22,003 nucleotides of DNA from CAYZWU01 sp964482235 (GTDB lineage Bacteria > Planctomycetota > B15-G4 > CAYZWU01): the NCBI GenBank assembly GCA_964482235.1, contig CAYZWU010000072.1, positions 1 to 22,003 on the forward strand. The letters run 5' to 3'. Both the position numbers and the translations under genes were made by a program. The notes beneath the pieces are model-generated. The model searched no databases. It was not told the origin of the DNA and saw only the letters and a list, made by a program, of their open reading frames with translations. Shown here piece after piece: positions 1 through 7,291 of the stretch. Position 1 is the stretch's first letter. Each line of letters opens with the position of its first letter.

Positions 1-3
1 CGG

Positions 4-25
4 CTCCCCCCAAGAGGGAGTTTTT
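4..25 (+). terminator. possible Rho-independent terminator at window edge
   Basis: CTCCC (4-8) and GGGAG (16-20) can pair around a 7-base loop and are followed by five T (21-25). The stem is short, so this is only a candidate end for a plus-strand gene lying left of the window. The rest of 26-179 holds no convincing gene. Confidence 0.3.
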
Positions 26-27
26 CA

Positions 28-49
28 GGCGACAACTATCCTGACACAG
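28..49. repeat. REP-like motif, left copy
   Basis: GGCGACAACTATCCTGACAC begins at 28 and closely resembles GGCGACACTTATCTGACA at 21978-21995, the other end of the window. Both lie in intergenic DNA. Motifs of this look are often dispersed, transposase-associated repeats, but that family link is from memory. With only two imperfect copies in view the call is tentative. Confidence 0.35.
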
Positions 50-179
50 GGGGTGACTGTGAATATCCAATATCTAGAATTGCTGATTTATTGGGTAAAT
101 ATCAATTCAATTGTATGCTGAAACAACCTATTCTCCTCTATTCGAACTCGTCCAGCGGACTTCGTACTGCTCCTCACCC

Positions 180-860
180 TCAAGGCTTCTCCCCAACAAA
201 ATAGATCTCACTGCAAAGATAATGCGCAAACCGGCTCCGGATCATGAGAACGTCCAGCAGCAAAAGAGGTGTCAGCACAAAGCGAAACAACCCCCACAGC
301 AGCTGCCGCAGCTGCCGTACGTTGAACGACAGCATGATGGATAGGTACGACGCAATCACGTTGACCAGCGAAACGGTGGGACCGCAGCAGATCCCCTTCT
401 CGTGCAGCTTGAGACCGCTGAAATACGTCTCAATCCCGTTGATGGTGAAGCGAAAGTTATCCCCGGGCGAATGATGAAATGGAAACACAAAGGGCACCTG
501 GATGTAAAGGCGCCCACCCTTCTTCAAAACCCGCTCGATCTCGGCGCGGACCGTCTCGGGGCTGGAGACATGCTCTATCACATCCTGCAAGATAACCAGA
601 TCAAAGCTCTCCTCCTCAAAAGGCAGCGCCTCAGCCGCAGCCTGCACGTCGACCTGCCTCCCGGGAAAGAGGTCAATATTGACGATCCCCTTCTTGTACC
701 GCGTGTCCCCGGCACCGACGTTCAGCAGAGTGTGCGAATCGTCGTACGACTCGAGCAGCCGGAGGAGTGGACGGTTGGCTCCGACGAGGTTCTTGAACAT
801 CAGGCGCTTCGCGATTTTGTACAGTATCTTCTTGATGATCCTCATCGTGCCAGCGGGCAA
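180..860 (-). CDS. class I SAM-dependent methyltransferase, surface-glycan type
   Basis: A 226-residue protein with a methyltransferase type 11 core. SAM-binding motif I is NVGAGDTRY (about 47-55), the ribose-binding acidic residue lies in NIDLFPG (61-67), LQDVIEHV follows at 91-98, and the strand KKGGRLYIQVP is at 113-123. PFHHSPGDNFRFT (127-139) is a pattern I associate with methyltransferases in polysaccharide or glycan loci. The C-terminal third has a hydrophobic stretch (WGLFRFVLTPLLLLDVLMI) that could lie against the membrane. The start is TTG at 860: AGGAGG lies 5 bases upstream, whereas the in-frame ATG at 845 has no ribosome binding site. It is the last gene of the bsh-containing minus-strand group, 93 bases after bshA. 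Substrate unknown; co-transcription with the bsh genes is inferred from strand and spacing. Confidence 0.85.
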   Translation of the reverse strand: MPAGTMRIIKKILYKIAKRLMFKNLVGANRPLLRLLESYDDSHTLLNVGAGDTRYKKGIVNIDLFPGRQVDVQAAAEALPFEEESFDLVILQDVIEHVSSPETVRAEIERVLKKGGRLYIQVPFVFPFHHSPGDNFRFTINGIETYFSGLKLHEKGICCGPTVSLVNVIASYLSIMLSFNVRQLRQLLWGLFRFVLTPLLLLDVLMIRSRFAHYLCSEIYFVGEKP

Positions 861-953
861 GAGCCCCTCCTTACTGTAAACCGTCCGGATAAACCAACCA
901 CCTCATCGAACGCAATCGACGCCACCGCGTCAACGACCGCATCTTGGCAGCGC

Positions 954-2051
954 TCATAGACCCCGATAAAAATCCTCGTACTGCTCCACGATCGTCTCCA
1001 CGTCAAAAGCCTCCCGCACCCGGGCAACAGCCGCCTCGCTCATCCGCTCCCACGCCTCCGGATCGGCAAGCAACGCCCCCGCGCTCGCCGCAGCCTCGGC
1101 GATCTCCCCCGGCTTGACGAGGATCCCCGTCTTACCCTGCACCACAACCTCCCTCAGCCCCCCCGCATCGGAAGCCAGCACCGGAACGCCGCAGGCCATC
1201 GCCTCGAGCGCCGAAAGACCGAAGGACTCGTACTCGCTGAGCAGCATGAAGAGATGCCCGCAGCGAAGCACCTCCCCCATGTGCGCGCACGGCCCGTTGA
1301 AGATCACGATGTCCTTCATCCCGAGCTCGGCCACCAGCTCGCGGGCGTGCCCCAGCTCGGGCCCCTCCCCGAGAAGAAGCAGCCGCGCGGGAAGCTTACG
1401 GCTGATGGCGTGAAAGACGCGCACCACGTCGAAGATCCGCTTCACGGGACGGAAGTTCGAGGCGTGGATGATCTCGAGGATACCCGAGGCGGGATAGGGA
1501 TTCCTCCCCTCGGGATGAAACTGCGTCCGGTCCGCGAAGTTGTGGATCACCACGGGCTCCTGGTCGGGCTTGAAGGTGGAGATCGTCCGCTCCTTCAGCC
1601 ACTCGGACACCGTGGTCAGCCCGTCGCACTCGTTGATCGTGTGGCGGACGAGGTCGAAGAACTCCTCCTGGTTGCCCACCAGCGTGATGTCCGTCCCGTG
1701 CAGCGTGGCCGCCACCTTGACCCGCCGCTTCCCCACGATGTTGCGCGCCATGATGGCCGAGATCGCGTGCGGCACCGCGTAGTGGGCGTGGATCACGTCG
1801 ATGTCGTGCTTCTTCACCACCTCGGCGAGCTTGTTCGCCAGGCAGAGGTCGTGGGGCGGATAGCGGAAGAGCGGATAATCGACAACGTTGACCTCGTGGA
1901 ACCGGACGGGCGAATCCTCGGCCAGCCGGAGCGGCCGCGCGTAGCTGACGAGGTGCGTGTCATGCCCGCGCCGCGCCAGGGCCATGGCCAGCTCGGTGGC
2001 CACGATCCCCGAGCCGCCGGGAGTGGGATGGCATGAGATCGCGATTCGCAT
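954..2051 (-). CDS. bshA: N-acetyl-alpha-D-glucosaminyl L-malate synthase BshA
   Basis: A GT-B fold, family 4 glycosyltransferase of 365 residues, the usual BshA length. It transfers GlcNAc from UDP-GlcNAc to L-malate, the first step of bacillithiol synthesis in the cytoplasm. Visible marks are the N-terminal glycine-rich loop GGSG (12-15), the BshA-typical block HGTDITLVG (118-126), HNF at 170-172, and the GT4 acidic pair in ESFGLSALE (E275, E283) that binds the donor. The ATG at 2051 is preceded by GAGGAGG at good spacing. It starts 12 bases after the bshB1 stop, so it is very probably translated from the same mRNA. With bshC and bshB1 next to it the assignment is strong. Confidence 0.96.
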   Translation of the reverse strand: MRIAISCHPTPGGSGIVATELAMALARRGHDTHLVSYARPLRLAEDSPVRFHEVNVVDYPLFRYPPHDLCLANKLAEVVKKHDIDVIHAHYAVPHAISAIMARNIVGKRRVKVAATLHGTDITLVGNQEEFFDLVRHTINECDGLTTVSEWLKERTISTFKPDQEPVVIHNFADRTQFHPEGRNPYPASGILEIIHASNFRPVKRIFDVVRVFHAISRKLPARLLLLGEGPELGHARELVAELGMKDIVIFNGPCAHMGEVLRCGHLFMLLSEYESFGLSALEAMACGVPVLASDAGGLREVVVQGKTGILVKPGEIAEAAASAGALLADPEAWERMSEAAVARVREAFDVETIVEQYEDFYRGL

Positions 2052-2063
2052 CAGGCCGCCTCC

Positions 2064-2786
2064 TCAGATTCTCCCGAACGGGGCGAAGAGCTCCACCGGG
2101 TCGTCCACCGGCAGGGCGCGCTTCATGTAGAATGGCTCGCCGTAGGTGCGCTCGATCAGGGCGCCGTAGTAACGGTCCCGCGCCTCGAGACGCTGCAGGA
2201 AGTCGGGCTTGGCGATGCCGGTTAGCCGCTCCGGGCTCCCTGGATCGTGAAGCTGCGACCTGTAGACCCTCACGACCTCCATCTTGCGCTCGAAGCTCCG
2301 GCTCGTGTCCACCACGAGGCTCGGCCGGAAAGGCAGGTGCCCCATGAAGAAGAGGACCGCGTTGGGACGGTACGGCTCCCCCCTGGCCGGGTACTTCTCG
2401 AAGCCGCTGGGATAGATCACGTCGGACATGATCTTGCCGGCCGCGCAGTGATCGGGGTGAATGTCCTCCCAGTGGTGCGCCAGGATGATGGTGGGGCGAA
2501 AGTGGCGGATCACCTCCACCAGCTTGATGCGGTTCTCCATGCTGTCCTCGAGACGGCCGTCGCCCATGTCGAGGTTGACGCGCTCCTCCACGCCGAGAAC
2601 CCGCGCCGCCTCCTCCGCCTCCCGGGCGCGCAGACCCGGGTCGCCGCGCGTCCCCATCTCGCCGCGGGTCAGGTCCACGATGACCGCCCTCTTGCCCTTG
2701 TCGATCATCTTCGCCATCGTGCCGCCCACGATCAGCTCGATGTCGTCGGGGTGGGCGCCTATTGCCATGATGTCCACGTCAGTCAT
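2064..2786 (-). CDS. bshB1: bacillithiol biosynthesis deacetylase BshB1
   Basis: A 240-residue PIG-L/LmbE-type zinc deacetylase that removes the acetyl group from GlcN(Ac)-malate, the second step of bacillithiol synthesis. The metal motif AHPDD is at 11-15 (H12, D15 as ligands, D14 as likely base). RGEMGTRG follows at 41-48 and the third ligand lies in HPDH (H113). The ATG at 2786 overlaps the bshC stop as ATGA (positions 2783-2786), so the two are translationally coupled. The reading frame stays open far upstream on this strand (to about 3656), but that part is an out-of-frame reading of bshC. No second deacetylase (bshB2) is seen in the window. Confidence 0.96.
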   Translation of the reverse strand: MTDVDIMAIGAHPDDIELIVGGTMAKMIDKGKRAVIVDLTRGEMGTRGDPGLRAREAEEAARVLGVEERVNLDMGDGRLEDSMENRIKLVEVIRHFRPTIILAHHWEDIHPDHCAAGKIMSDVIYPSGFEKYPARGEPYRPNAVLFFMGHLPFRPSLVVDTSRSFERKMEVVRVYRSQLHDPGSPERLTGIAKPDFLQRLEARDRYYGALIERTYGEPFYMKRALPVDDPVELFAPFGRI

Positions 2787-4369
2787 TGATCGTCTTCCTC
2801 GTTCCTTTTTTCGCGAAGGCCGGAGGCGTCCATTTCCACGACCTGGTGGCAGATCCTCCAGGGATTCAGCTTTGCCATCGCCGCGTCGACGAAGGCGAGT
2901 CCATACCGGGCCACGAACTCGAAGGGGTTCGCGGCCCGTTCCTGGAGAATCCCGCCGGGGAAGGCGGCGCCCGTCACCTTCTCGATGCGGCGCCTGTCGA
3001 TGCCGTCCTTCTCGGCCAGCAGGCCCCTGATCTTGCCGTACAGCTTGTCGAGCTGCGAGGCGAGGGAGTTCCGGGTGCGGCGCAGCCACTTGTTGTCGTA
3101 CTGATCGAGGCAGCTCTCCACGCAGCTGATGAAGGTCTCTCCCGCATTCTCGACCGAGGCCAGCACGTCGGGATCGTCGCTCCTCTCCAGAAGCGATCCG
3201 TCGGAGATGCCGGGCAGGCGAAAGATCTGCTCGGGTTTGAGCCCCGCCTTCTTCACCGTGCGCTGGACGGACGGCTCGAGGAAGGTGGCGCTGATGCGCG
3301 GATAGAGCGGCGCCCGCCTGACGCCGGCCACGGCGTAGATCGGGTCGATCTGCCAGAGGTAGAGAAGCTCCGACGGGCCGGCCACGAAGGCGCTCACCGG
3401 GATCACCGCGTCCTGCAGGACGGGCCGGAGGGCGGCGTTCGGCGAGAAGGCGTAGGGTTTCTGCCTGATGCGCTCCGCCGCCTCGGCCAGGGAGCAGGGA
3501 CCGTCTGACAGCTCGGCAACCTTCTCGTCGAGATTCACCTTGATGCGGTATCCTTCCCTGATCTCGAAGATCCCGGGCTCCACGAGGGGAGGACGGAAAC
3601 CGAGCTCGAGGAGAAACGCCGTCCCCTTCTCGAAGGCGGCCCGGGTGTCGGGCCATCTCTCCACGAGATCGGCCAGCACGGGCGCGGTCAGCGACCTCAG
3701 GGAGATCGGATCGATCTGCAGAAGCGATTTGCCGAAGAGCTCGCCCATCATGTCCCTGAAGAAGGCGCCGTAGTTGTCGAAGGAGCTCCGCGCCACCCCT
3801 TCCCGGACCAGGCGCCCGTGGGGTTCCTCGGCGAGCGTGCCGTCGAGAAAATCGAGGAGTATCTCCCGGTGCGGCTCGAGGCTCACGTCAGCCACCTGCG
3901 GCCTGCGGGGCGGCACCGGTTCGCTGGGATCCCCGGCGACGAATCGCTTCCCCTTGATCGTGCAGCGGTTGACCTCGAGCAGGTCGTGATCCTCCGACGC
4001 GATCCAGAAGAGCGGGTGGTGAGGCCTGCCCGACGACTCCTCCAGGCTCCTGGCGAGGAGGATGACGGAGATCGTCTTCAGAAACGTGTAGAGAGGTCCT
4101 GTGAGCAGGCCGGCCTGCTGACCGGCCACCACGAAGCAGGACTCTCCCGTCACGATATTCGATCCGCTCCCGTCTCCCATGATGGGGATCAGGGCGTCGC
4201 GATCGAGGTAGGGCGACTCGCTCGTCACCAGGGCCGTGCCGCCGCGAAGGATCGGGAATCCGGCCATCGAGCCGTCGCCGCGCTGGAGCCTGGAGAGAAG
4301 GTGGCTCGCCCCGAACTGGGGCATCTTCTCGTAATCGACAGGCCTGATCTTGAATGAGAGCCCGCTCAA
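2783..4369 (-). CDS. bshC: putative cysteine ligase BshC (bacillithiol synthesis)
   Basis: A 528-residue protein of BshC length. BshC is taken to add cysteine to GlcN-malate, the last step of bacillithiol synthesis. Recognisable stretches include GQQAGLLTGPLYT (104-116), FWIASEDHD in the Rossmann-like core, and the helical C-terminal part with NKWLRRTRNSLASQLDKLYG, which fits the coiled-coil region of the family. The start appears to be TTG at 4369, which overlaps the preceding methyltransferase stop as TTGA (4366-4369); no better ATG lies nearby. The stop overlaps the bshB1 start by 4 bases. These overlaps put it in the middle of a tightly coupled operon. Confidence 0.95.
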   Translation of the reverse strand: MSGLSFKIRPVDYEKMPQFGASHLLSRLQRGDGSMAGFPILRGGTALVTSESPYLDRDALIPIMGDGSGSNIVTGESCFVVAGQQAGLLTGPLYTFLKTISVILLARSLEESSGRPHHPLFWIASEDHDLLEVNRCTIKGKRFVAGDPSEPVPPRRPQVADVSLEPHREILLDFLDGTLAEEPHGRLVREGVARSSFDNYGAFFRDMMGELFGKSLLQIDPISLRSLTAPVLADLVERWPDTRAAFEKGTAFLLELGFRPPLVEPGIFEIREGYRIKVNLDEKVAELSDGPCSLAEAAERIRQKPYAFSPNAALRPVLQDAVIPVSAFVAGPSELLYLWQIDPIYAVAGVRRAPLYPRISATFLEPSVQRTVKKAGLKPEQIFRLPGISDGSLLERSDDPDVLASVENAGETFISCVESCLDQYDNKWLRRTRNSLASQLDKLYGKIRGLLAEKDGIDRRRIEKVTGAAFPGGILQERAANPFEFVARYGLAFVDAAMAKLNPWRICHQVVEMDASGLREKRNEEDDQ

Positions 4370-5121
4370 TCCGGATCTCCTTTCTTAGTCACGAGTATCA
4401 TCCGGGGCGAGGAGGGGGAGAAGGCCTCGCCGTCGAAGGACCCGAGAAGGGCGCGCCTGCGCAGGCCGCAACGCTCGGCGAGCCGGACGATCTCGTCGGG
4501 TTCAAAGAGGCGAACGCTCTCCTCGAGGTGCGTGAGCGTGCCGTCCTCCGTCTTCACCTCGATCCTCTTGACGATCCTGTTCTTCTCGATGCGCCGCCGC
4601 TGGGTGATCGTCATGCCGTTCCGGGTCTCCACGCTCTCGGGGACGACCGCCTTCTCGAGCGCCTTCTTGTTGATGTGATCGAGCACCATCTGGCCGCCGG
4701 GCCGCAGCACCCTGGCCATCTCGCAAAGAGCGGCCTCGTTTTCTCCATCCTTCTCGAAGTAGCCGAAGCTGGAGAAGAGGTTGAGCACCAGGTCGAAGCA
4801 TTCCGGGAAGGGGAGGCGCCTCATGTCGCCGCGCACGAGCCGGCCGCCGAGCTTGCCGCGGTCCTGCGCCGAGACGAGCAGCTGAGGCGAGAGGTCGAAG
4901 CCGGTCACATCGTATCCGAGCGAGAGGGCGGCCTCCATGTGGCGCCCCGCTCCGCAGCAGAGGTCGAGGACCGCTTCCGTGCCGTCGAGCTCGAGAGCCC
5001 TGAAGAGGCCGCGAACCTCGGCCTCCGCCTGATCGTCGCTCCTGTGGGAGTAGATCAGGGGATAGAGATCGCCGAAGGAGCGGACGTACCAGGGAGATCG
5101 GGGCTTCGAATCGGAGGTCAT
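4366..5121 (-). CDS. class I SAM-dependent methyltransferase heading the bacillithiol operon
   Basis: A 251-residue methyltransferase with a complete SAM-binding core: motif I VLDLCCGAGRH (51-61), GFDLS (74-78), GDM at 98-100, the strand FDLVLNLFSSFGYF (109-122), and VLRPGGQMVLDHIN (138-151). The ATG at 5121 is chosen because GGAAG precedes it; the frame runs open to 5280 without a better site. Its stop overlaps the bshC start by 4 bases, so the methyltransferase, bshC and bshB1 form one coupled unit, with bshA 12 bases behind. Green sulfur bacteria make N-methyl-bacillithiol with a SAM methyltransferase, so a role in methylating bacillithiol or a precursor is a reasonable inference. A general small-molecule methyltransferase cannot be excluded from sequence alone. 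Confidence 0.85.
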   Translation of the reverse strand: MTSDSKPRSPWYVRSFGDLYPLIYSHRSDDQAEAEVRGLFRALELDGTEAVLDLCCGAGRHMEAALSLGYDVTGFDLSPQLLVSAQDRGKLGGRLVRGDMRRLPFPECFDLVLNLFSSFGYFEKDGENEAALCEMARVLRPGGQMVLDHINKKALEKAVVPESVETRNGMTITQRRRIEKNRIVKRIEVKTEDGTLTHLEESVRLFEPDEIVRLAERCGLRRRALLGSFDGEAFSPSSPRMILVTKKGDPD

Positions 5122-5166
5122 GATCGCTTCCGTTCTCAGGAATCTGCGGACGACACGGTTCCCTTG

Positions 5167-5172
5167 ATTATA
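5167..5172 (-). promoter_or_regulatory. candidate -10 box for the bacillithiol operon
   Basis: On the minus strand TATAAT occurs 45 bases before the methyltransferase ATG at 5121. No good -35 hexamer is visible at 16-18 bases, so an activator-dependent promoter or chance is possible. It is the only clear -10-like box in this spacer on that strand. Confidence 0.35.
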
Positions 5173-5173
5173 A

Positions 5174-5190
5174 CCCAACGCAGCAGAAAA
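5174..5190. repeat. 17-base repeat (copy 1), shared with 7190-7206
   Basis: CCCAACGCAGCAGAAAA here differs at one base from the copy at 7190-7206. In both places it leads into an imperfect inverted repeat (here AGAAAAACG at 5186-5194 against CGTTTTCT at 5219-5226). The pair may be remnants of a dispersed terminator-like element. Confidence 0.4.
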
Positions 5191-5240
5191 ACGGCAGCCC
5201 TGGCATACCCGCGCTCGACGTTTTCTTGGATCGGCGGCTT

Positions 5241-5346
5241 GCAGGCTACGATCCGGCCGTGTGAAAGGCGCGGAAAACAACTATGCGATCCGGGCGGCGA
5301 TCTGTTCGTGTGAAGGCGCGGAGAATAGCTTTGCGGTCCAGGCGGC
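5241..5346. repeat. imperfect tandem repeat, two full units and a partial one
   Basis: Two units of about 40 bases lie in direct order. The first begins GTGTGAAAGGCGCGGAAAAC near 5260 and ends in CGATCCGGGCGGC. The second begins GTGTGAAGGCGCGGAGAAT near 5309 and ends in CGGTCCAGGCGGC. A partial unit (GGCTACGATCCGGCC, 5243-5257) precedes them. The period is about 48 bases. It lies between two divergent genes, so it could be a regulator-binding array or a mobile remnant. No ORF of merit covers it. Confidence 0.5.
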
Positions 5347-5545
5347 TTGATGGTAGTTTTTTGGTGCTTCGAAGAATGAGACTCCATTGCACAGGCTATG
5401 ATAAAGGCAGGCATTGAGACCGGGGTAGCTTACATTTGCCTGCTGCCTGGCAGCTCTGACATGGAGAATGGAGTCATCTCGGGTTCTCAGATTCTATAAC
5501 ACGATGGCACTGCACCACTCGACCCGAGAGGAAGGAGATGCCATC

Positions 5546-6868
5546 ATGAAGGATGAACGCCGGACCAAGGCCGAACTGATCCTCGAGTTGAGCGAGTTGC
5601 GCCACAAGATGGACAAAGATACCTTCCTGATGAGCGAGACCGTCGACGACATGGCGATCGGGATTCTCCTGTTCGATGCCAGCTCGAAGGTCGTCCTGAT
5701 CAACGCGAAGATGGAGCGGTATTTCGGGCTGCGCCGCGGCGTTGTCGTCGGGAAGGACAGGCGGCAGTTCATCGACTGGCTGGCGGTCGAGGACGTCGTC
5801 GAGCAGGACACCTATCTCGACAAGCTGCGCGAAGCCTACGAGAACGATGCTCCGATCGAAAGGCTCGAATGCCACATCCTCCCCGGAAAGGGGCGGGAAG
5901 AAAGGTGGCTGGAGCACTGGATCCAGCCCTTCGAGACCAGCACTCCTGCCGGGGGCCGCATCGACTGCTTCTACGACATATCGAGGGGCAAGAGGACCGA
6001 GCTCTCATTGAAGGAGCACCAGGACCTGCTGCAAAAGATCGTCAGCTCCACCAAGGATGCCATGATCGCCATCAACCAGTCGGGCCTGATCACCATCTTC
6101 AATCCGGCTGCCGAGAGGATGTTCGGCCGCAGCAAGGAGGAGATGCTGGGCGAGCCCCTTGATCCTCTGATGCCGGAGAAGTACAGGAAGCGCCATCATG
6201 TCTATGTAAGAAAGTACTTCGAAACAGGGGTGCCGGACAACGCGATCGGCAAGACGGTGGAGCTGCCGGGGAAGCGCTCGGACGGTTCCGAATTTCCCAT
6301 GGAGATCTCCCTCTCGCCGGGCTGGATCGAGAGCGGGGCGTTCGTCGTCGCCGTGGCGCGAGACATCACCGAGCGCAAGCGGGCCGAGGAGGAGCTGAAG
6401 CAGAAGACCGAGGAGCTGGAAGCGGAACGGGGACGCCTGAAGGAGAAGAACATCGCCCTCAATCAGGTGCTCGATCATATCGAGAAGCAGAAGCAGAGCT
6501 ACAAGGAACAGATTTGCCGTGATGTCGAGGAGGTCGTGGCGCCCGTTCTGAAGGACCTGAAAGGCAAGGTCGGCTCCGGCCATGCAAAGAAGCTGGAGAT
6601 CCTCGAGGGAGGAATCAAGATCATCCTCGAGAGGGATCAGGATGATATCAAGGAACGCTTTTCCAGTCTGACTCCCCGCGAACTCGAGATCTGCAGGAAT
6701 ATCCGGACAGGGCTGTCATCTAAGCAGATTTCCATGGAGATGAACATATCAGTCGGCACCGTTCATAAGCACAGGGAGAAGATCAGGAAGAAACTCGGCA
6801 TCACGAACAAGGGGGTTAACCTGGGTTCGATACTGCAATTAAAGAGGTTATCCGGAAATATGCATTAA
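5546..6868 (+). CDS. two-PAS sensory protein with LuxR-type DNA-binding domain
   Basis: A 440-residue soluble one-component regulator. PAS 1 spans about 25-150. PAS 2 spans about 155-278 and is the clearer S-box, with NPAAERMFGRSKEEMLG and the closing VARDITERKRAEEEL. A charged coiled coil follows (about 275-325). The C-terminal helix-turn-helix of the LuxR/GerE type (373-435) carries LTPRELEICR, the SSKQIS...SVGTVHKHR recognition helix and KKLGI. It has no receiver, kinase or membrane segment, so it probably senses a cytoplasmic signal or cofactor and acts directly on DNA. The start at 5546 is preceded by AGGAG at 8 bases; the frame is open back to 5468 without a comparable site. It is transcribed away from the bacillithiol operon. 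Ligand and targets are unknown. Confidence 0.88.
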   Translation: MKDERRTKAELILELSELRHKMDKDTFLMSETVDDMAIGILLFDASSKVVLINAKMERYFGLRRGVVVGKDRRQFIDWLAVEDVVEQDTYLDKLREAYENDAPIERLECHILPGKGREERWLEHWIQPFETSTPAGGRIDCFYDISRGKRTELSLKEHQDLLQKIVSSTKDAMIAINQSGLITIFNPAAERMFGRSKEEMLGEPLDPLMPEKYRKRHHVYVRKYFETGVPDNAIGKTVELPGKRSDGSEFPMEISLSPGWIESGAFVVAVARDITERKRAEEELKQKTEELEAERGRLKEKNIALNQVLDHIEKQKQSYKEQICRDVEEVVAPVLKDLKGKVGSGHAKKLEILEGGIKIILERDQDDIKERFSSLTPRELEICRNIRTGLSSKQISMEMNISVGTVHKHREKIRKKLGITNKGVNLGSILQLKRLSGNMH

Positions 6869-6886
6869 ATACGCATTAATACCGTA

Positions 6887-6914
6887 TTGAAATTCACGAA
6901 TAAATCGTTATAAT
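6887..6914 (+). promoter_or_regulatory. sigma70-like promoter in AT-rich intergenic DNA
   Basis: TTGAAA (6887-6892), 16 bases, then a perfect TATAAT (6909-6914); a second TATAAT follows at 6916-6921. It points right into a stretch with no intact gene that ends at the strong hairpin at 7149-7187. It could drive a small RNA of about 265 bases or the broken reading frame at 6923. A transcript from the first box would begin at or just before that ATG, that is, leaderless. Confidence 0.45.
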
Positions 6915-6922
6915 CTATAATC

Positions 6923-7111
6923 ATGTCAGGAATTGTACGTAATACACTCTAACAGGTTGATTCAGCGGAGCCCGAGAAAAAAAAGGTTGAACAGGCAGGA
7001 TTTTTTAGGGATATTGCCGGGTCAACAATCATTGACAAAAAAATAGAGCTTGCGAAGGTTTTCTTTACAAAAGAAGTAAAACCCCACTACCCCCCCCCCC
7101 AAAGTCCCTGA
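6923..7111 (+). pseudogene. short reading frame broken by one in-frame stop
   Basis: From ATG at 6923 the frame reads nine codons, meets TAA at 6950, then stays open for 52 more codons to TGA at 7109. The part after the stop reads like a plausible protein (AEPEKKKVEQAGFF, then IIDKKIELAKVFFTKEVKP) and has no start codon of its own. The tail runs into the C tract (PHYPPPPQSP), which looks accidental. Base composition is far more AT-rich than the neighbours. I do not recognise the family. It may be a decayed gene or chance coding potential. Confidence 0.25.
7090..7100. repeat. run of 11 C
   Basis: An uninterrupted 11-base C homopolymer lies in a non-coding stretch. Such tracts slip in replication and are also prone to assembly length error. 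Confidence 0.8.
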
Positions 7112-7148
7112 TATTCCGGGGTTCTCCTAGCAAGTTCTTTTATACAAC

Positions 7149-7187
7149 AAACAAAAACCGCCGGCCCGAAACCGGCGGTTTTTGTTT
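7149..7187. terminator. strong bidirectional Rho-independent terminator
   Basis: A perfect 16-bp inverted repeat (AAACAAAAACCGCCGG at 7149-7164 with its complement at 7172-7187) encloses a 7-base loop CCCGAAA. The GC core is flanked by T runs read in either direction. It can end transcripts from the PAS-LuxR gene or the 6887 promoter on the plus strand, and the secreted-protein gene at 7292-8293 on the minus strand. Confidence 0.9.
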
Positions 7188-7189
7188 AT

Positions 7190-7206
7190 CCCGACGCAGC
7201 AGAAAA
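7190..7206. repeat. 17-base repeat (copy 2), shared with 5174-5190
   Basis: CCCGACGCAGCAGAAAA matches the copy at 5174-5190 at 16 of 17 bases. It overlaps the left arm of the hairpin at 7203-7251. Confidence 0.4.
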
Positions 7207-7251
7207 CCGTCGGCTCGGTTCGTGTGAATCCACGCCCGTGCCGACGATTTT
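7203..7251. terminator. second terminator-like hairpin
   Basis: AAAACCGTCGGC (7203-7214) pairs with GCCGACGATTTT (7240-7251) with one mismatch. The interior can form a small CGTG/CACG hairpin. T runs flank it in both directions. It stands between the strong terminator and the end of the gene at 7292-8293 and probably terminates that minus-strand gene first. Confidence 0.5.
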
Positions 7252-7291
7252 TGTATCGCTGGGCTTTTATTCAGAGGCGATGCGGCTCACG

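Noticed and set aside
2787..3656. Upstream extension of bshB1 to 530 codons
   Set aside because: The extra part is an out-of-frame reading of bshC, arginine-rich and without domains. The family length and the ATGA overlap fix the start at 2786.
4354..5313. 319-codon plus-strand frame opposite the operon-leading methyltransferase
   Set aside because: No ribosome site or recognisable motif. The methyltransferase on the other strand has all SAM motifs.
5241..5346. Tandem repeats as a CRISPR array
   Set aside because: Only two to three imperfect units, spacers of under 10 bases, and no cas genes in view.
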